From TCS-49 sp964442515 (GTDB taxonomy: Bacteria; Campylobacterota; Campylobacteria; Campylobacterales; Sulfurovaceae), in assembly GCA_964442515.1 (NCBI GenBank), contig CAYUAC010000110.1, forward strand, positions 1-6,502: DNA of 6,502 bases, read 5' to 3'. This document shows positions 4,727-6,502 of this stretch, piece by piece. The stretch's first letter is position 1; every line of letters begins with the position of its first letter. A program made the translations under genes and the position numbers. The notes beneath the pieces are model-generated. The model was not told where the DNA came from and searched no databases. It worked only from the letters and a program-made list of their open reading frames with translations.

Positions 4727-6502
4727 TATTCATTCTCCTGTACTACATAAAACTCTTGGCTGACGCCTTCGGGCAGGGTCACCCCGCCGTTGACAAGTTC
4801 CACAAAGCTGTCGGGACTGAGTGCCACGCGCACGTCATTGTCGGCGTTGCCGCCGCTTAGCTGCTCAACCGATACGACCGCTTTTTCTTCCTGACCGTCG
4901 GTTTTACTTACCGCGGTAAAGGTGTCGTTGGGATTGGATTCAGACAGTTGGGGCGCGGCGGTTTTTATCGCGTCGTTTATGCTAACGCCCTGGCCGCCCG
5001 TAGTTTGTGACGCAGCTGAAGGCGTAATCGAACTTCGCACCCTCTTTTGGCTGATATCAAGCCGGGGACCGTCTGCTGTTTGAACCTGCGAAGGGGTTGC
5101 AACTTCCGGCAGTCTTGGTGTCGTATTGGTAGTATTGACAATAGACTCGACTACTTTTTCTGTTTCTGACTGTGTTTCAGATTCCGGTTCTCCATACACT
5201 TGCCAAGCAGTACCGTCTTCAGACATGGTCAGGCCAGGATAAGGCGCACCTGTATAAGTATCGCTTGATATTGATTCGATATCCCATCCGGCATCCGCAA
5301 AAGTGGCAAGAGTTTGCAACTCTTGGGTGGTTTTGCCTTCACCACCAAAGCTTTCTGACTGTTTACTGGTTTCAGTGTCCCAGTAGCTGTTTGTGACATC
5401 TGCGGCCTCACCTTTACCAATCAGCCCGCCACTTCCTGTGACCTCACCGGTTGAGTAGCTATTAATCACCTCAGAATCATCATTGTTGCCAACCAAGCCC
5501 CCAGTGAAGTTGGATCCAGAAACAGCACCGGTCGCGTAACTGTTTTCTATTCTTGAAGACTTTTCACTCACTCCCACCAGTCCGCCAACGTTGAGTCCAT
5601 CCCCCGTAAGCACATCTGAACCGGAATAACTGCTCTCGATAACGCTGTTATAGGCTCGCCCCACGAGACCACCAACATAACTATCGCCATTGGCGGAACC
5701 CTGGGCGCTGGAAAACGCAACCCGGCTGCTTCTCAGATAGCCGACCAGCCCACCGACGTATCCTTCACCTGTAACATCCACGTCGGTGTGGCTGTTTTCA
5801 ATGGTGGCCAAGGCTAACTCCATAGTTCCGGCCAAGCCCCCGACCTTGTCACTTCCTTCAACGGTCCCTTTGTCGACATAAACGTTTTCAATGTGATCAA
5901 GGTCCGTAGCATGTCCGACCAGAGCACCCGTTCCATATGCAACAGAACTTTCCCCGGTTCCATTATCACCCGTGATGTCGACGTTTTTAAGCGTCAGATT
6001 TTTCAGTGTCGATTCTCGGATGTAGCTGAACAGCCCCACCGCACTTTCTTCGGTTGGCCGATCAATCGTCAAACCGCTAATGGTATGGTTCTGGCCGTCA
6101 AAGGTTCCTGCAAATGGGGAGGTGGTTTGACTGATTTCCTGGCCAATGGGCTGCCACCCTTTGCCACTGTTGGCCAGCGTATCGCCATCTTTGACCTGTT
6201 CAACGTAACCATTCGTGTCAGTTCCCAAGTTACTGATCAGCTCGTAGTCAAAGCCTTCACCCAGTAATTGATTGATGTTTTGCAGCTGGTTCCAGTCTTC
6301 AATGGTGTAGGCACTGCCATCGGCATCCGTCTGCTGTTCACTTGTCTGGCCGCCCCAACCGCCGGCAAAGAGCGTTGATGGTGCTTTGCCTACTTGGTGA
6401 TCGCTTATGGTGACATTTGTCAGATAAGGCAAGCCTTCCTCACCGCCAATTTCATAACCTTCTACCGCTTCGCCACCTCCTGCTTTATCTTCAGGAAAGG
6501 AC
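4726..6502 (-). CDS. TpsA-type large secreted protein with GLUG repeats, C-terminal part
   Basis: This is the C-terminal part, about 591 codons, of a secreted adhesin-like protein. The frame is open to the right window edge, so the signal peptide and the N-terminal TPS domain are not visible; the TpsA call rests on the adjoining tpsB. Counting residues from the codon at 6432, about 42-160 has the lead-in often seen before GLUG repeats (IEDWNQLQNIN, FAGTFDGQNHTISGLTI, VGLFSYI). Seven GLUG repeats follow at about 168-340, closed by NSYWDTETS (348-356) and GKTTQELQ (366-373). A Ser/Glu/Thr-rich linker (about 414-440) leads to a C-terminal region of about 130 residues that I do not recognise. The visible part has no cysteine, as is common in secreted proteins of this type. 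Such repeats build an extended beta structure. Ligand, and whether the protein is released or stays at the surface, cannot be told. Confidence 0.85.
   Translation of the reverse strand, partial: SFPEDKAGGGEAVEGYEIGGEEGLPYLTNVTISDHQVGKAPSTLFAGGWGGQTSEQQTDADGSAYTIEDWNQLQNINQLLGEGFDYELISNLGTDTNGYVEQVKDGDTLANSGKGWQPIGQEISQTTSPFAGTFDGQNHTISGLTIDRPTEESAVGLFSYIRESTLKNLTLKNVDITGDNGTGESSVAYGTGALVGHATDLDHIENVYVDKGTVEGSDKVGGLAGTMELALATIENSHTDVDVTGEGYVGGLVGYLRSSRVAFSSAQGSANGDSYVGGLVGRAYNSVIESSYSGSDVLTGDGLNVGGLVGVSEKSSRIENSYATGAVSGSNFTGGLVGNNDDSEVINSYSTGEVTGSGGLIGKGEAADVTNSYWDTETSKQSESFGGEGKTTQELQTLATFADAGWDIESISSDTYTGAPYPGLTMSEDGTAWQVYGEPESETQSETEKVVESIVNTTNTTPRLPEVATPSQVQTADGPRLDISQKRVRSSITPSAASQTTGGQGVSINDAIKTAAPQLSESNPNDTFTAVSKTDGQEEKAVVSVEQLSGGNADNDVRVALSPDSFVELVNGGVTLPEGVSQEFYVVQENE
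4735..4739 (-). promoter_or_regulatory. Ribosome binding site of tpsB
   Basis: AGGAG on the - strand lies in the last codons of tpsA, 8 bases before the tpsB ATG at 4726-4724. It supports that start and the one-base TAATG overlap between the two genes. Confidence 0.75.
5413..5931 (-). repeat. Seven tandem GLUG-type protein repeats within tpsA
   Basis: The cores are GALVG, GGLAG, GGLVG, GGLVG, GGLVG, GGLVG and GGLIG at residues 169, 198, 227, 254, 283, 311 and 335, counted from the codon at 6432. The periods are therefore 29, 29, 27, 29, 28 and 24 residues. Most repeats also carry an [IV]-x-[NS]-S-[YH] strand about 10 residues before the next small variable stretch, for example IENSY and VINSY. 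The repeats have diverged at the DNA level, so recent expansion is not evident. A looser earlier unit may lie at VGLFSYI (132-138). Confidence 0.85.

Noticed and set aside
5413..5931. CRISPR-like or DNA-level tandem repeat
   Set aside because: The periodicity is at the protein level (24-29 residues) with diverged DNA and no spacer pattern.
6430..6432. TTG as the start of the GLUG protein
   Set aside because: The frame continues without a stop to the window edge, with a Gly/Glu-rich translation, and there is no signal peptide after the TTG. The gene is simply cut by the window.

Overview
The window looks like chromosomal DNA of a Campylobacterota (epsilonproteobacterial) organism. The clues are the mraY-murD pair with an unusually compact MurD, a NUDIX gene coupled directly to murD, and a SapC-family protein of the kind first named in Campylobacter fetus. 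The moderate GC content would fit a free-living Sulfurimonas-, Sulfurovum- or Sulfuricurvum-like lineage better than Helicobacter or Campylobacter, but the genus cannot be fixed from this sequence.

The layout is two gene strings facing each other. On the + strand (bases 2-1967) lie the 3' end of mraY, complete murD, and a NUDIX hydrolase gene. They are joined by a 1-base and a 4-base stop/start overlap, which indicates one translationally coupled transcript. MraY and MurD act in succession-linked steps of peptidoglycan precursor synthesis: MurD adds D-glutamate to UDP-MurNAc-L-Ala, and MraY later moves the finished UDP-MurNAc-pentapeptide onto the lipid carrier. The NUDIX protein resembles the ADP-sugar/UDP-sugar diphosphatases, especially the NUDT14 type, so it may act on nucleotide sugars.

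On the - strand (bases 6502 down to 1970) lies a tight string of four genes. It starts with a large secreted protein whose N-terminus is outside the window (TpsA type, with seven GLUG repeats). Next comes its outer-membrane transporter TpsB, complete with signal peptide, two POTRA domains and a barrel ending in Phe. A 112-residue protein resembling a degenerate response-regulator receiver domain follows, and the string ends with a SapC-family protein. Gaps are -1, 6 and 15 bases, so this is most likely an operon. TpsA and TpsB form a two-partner secretion system for a surface or secreted adhesin-like protein. The roles of the last two genes are unknown, but their position suggests an accessory function for the secreted protein or cell surface. 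These two genes are visibly richer in AT than tpsA and tpsB.

The two strings converge with only 2 bases between the NUDIX stop and the sapC-like stop. There is no non-coding stretch longer than 15 bases anywhere in the window. I found no RNA genes, insertion sequences, CRISPR arrays, clear promoters or convincing hairpin terminators. The most interesting material is the tpsA-tpsB-receiver-like-sapC gene set.
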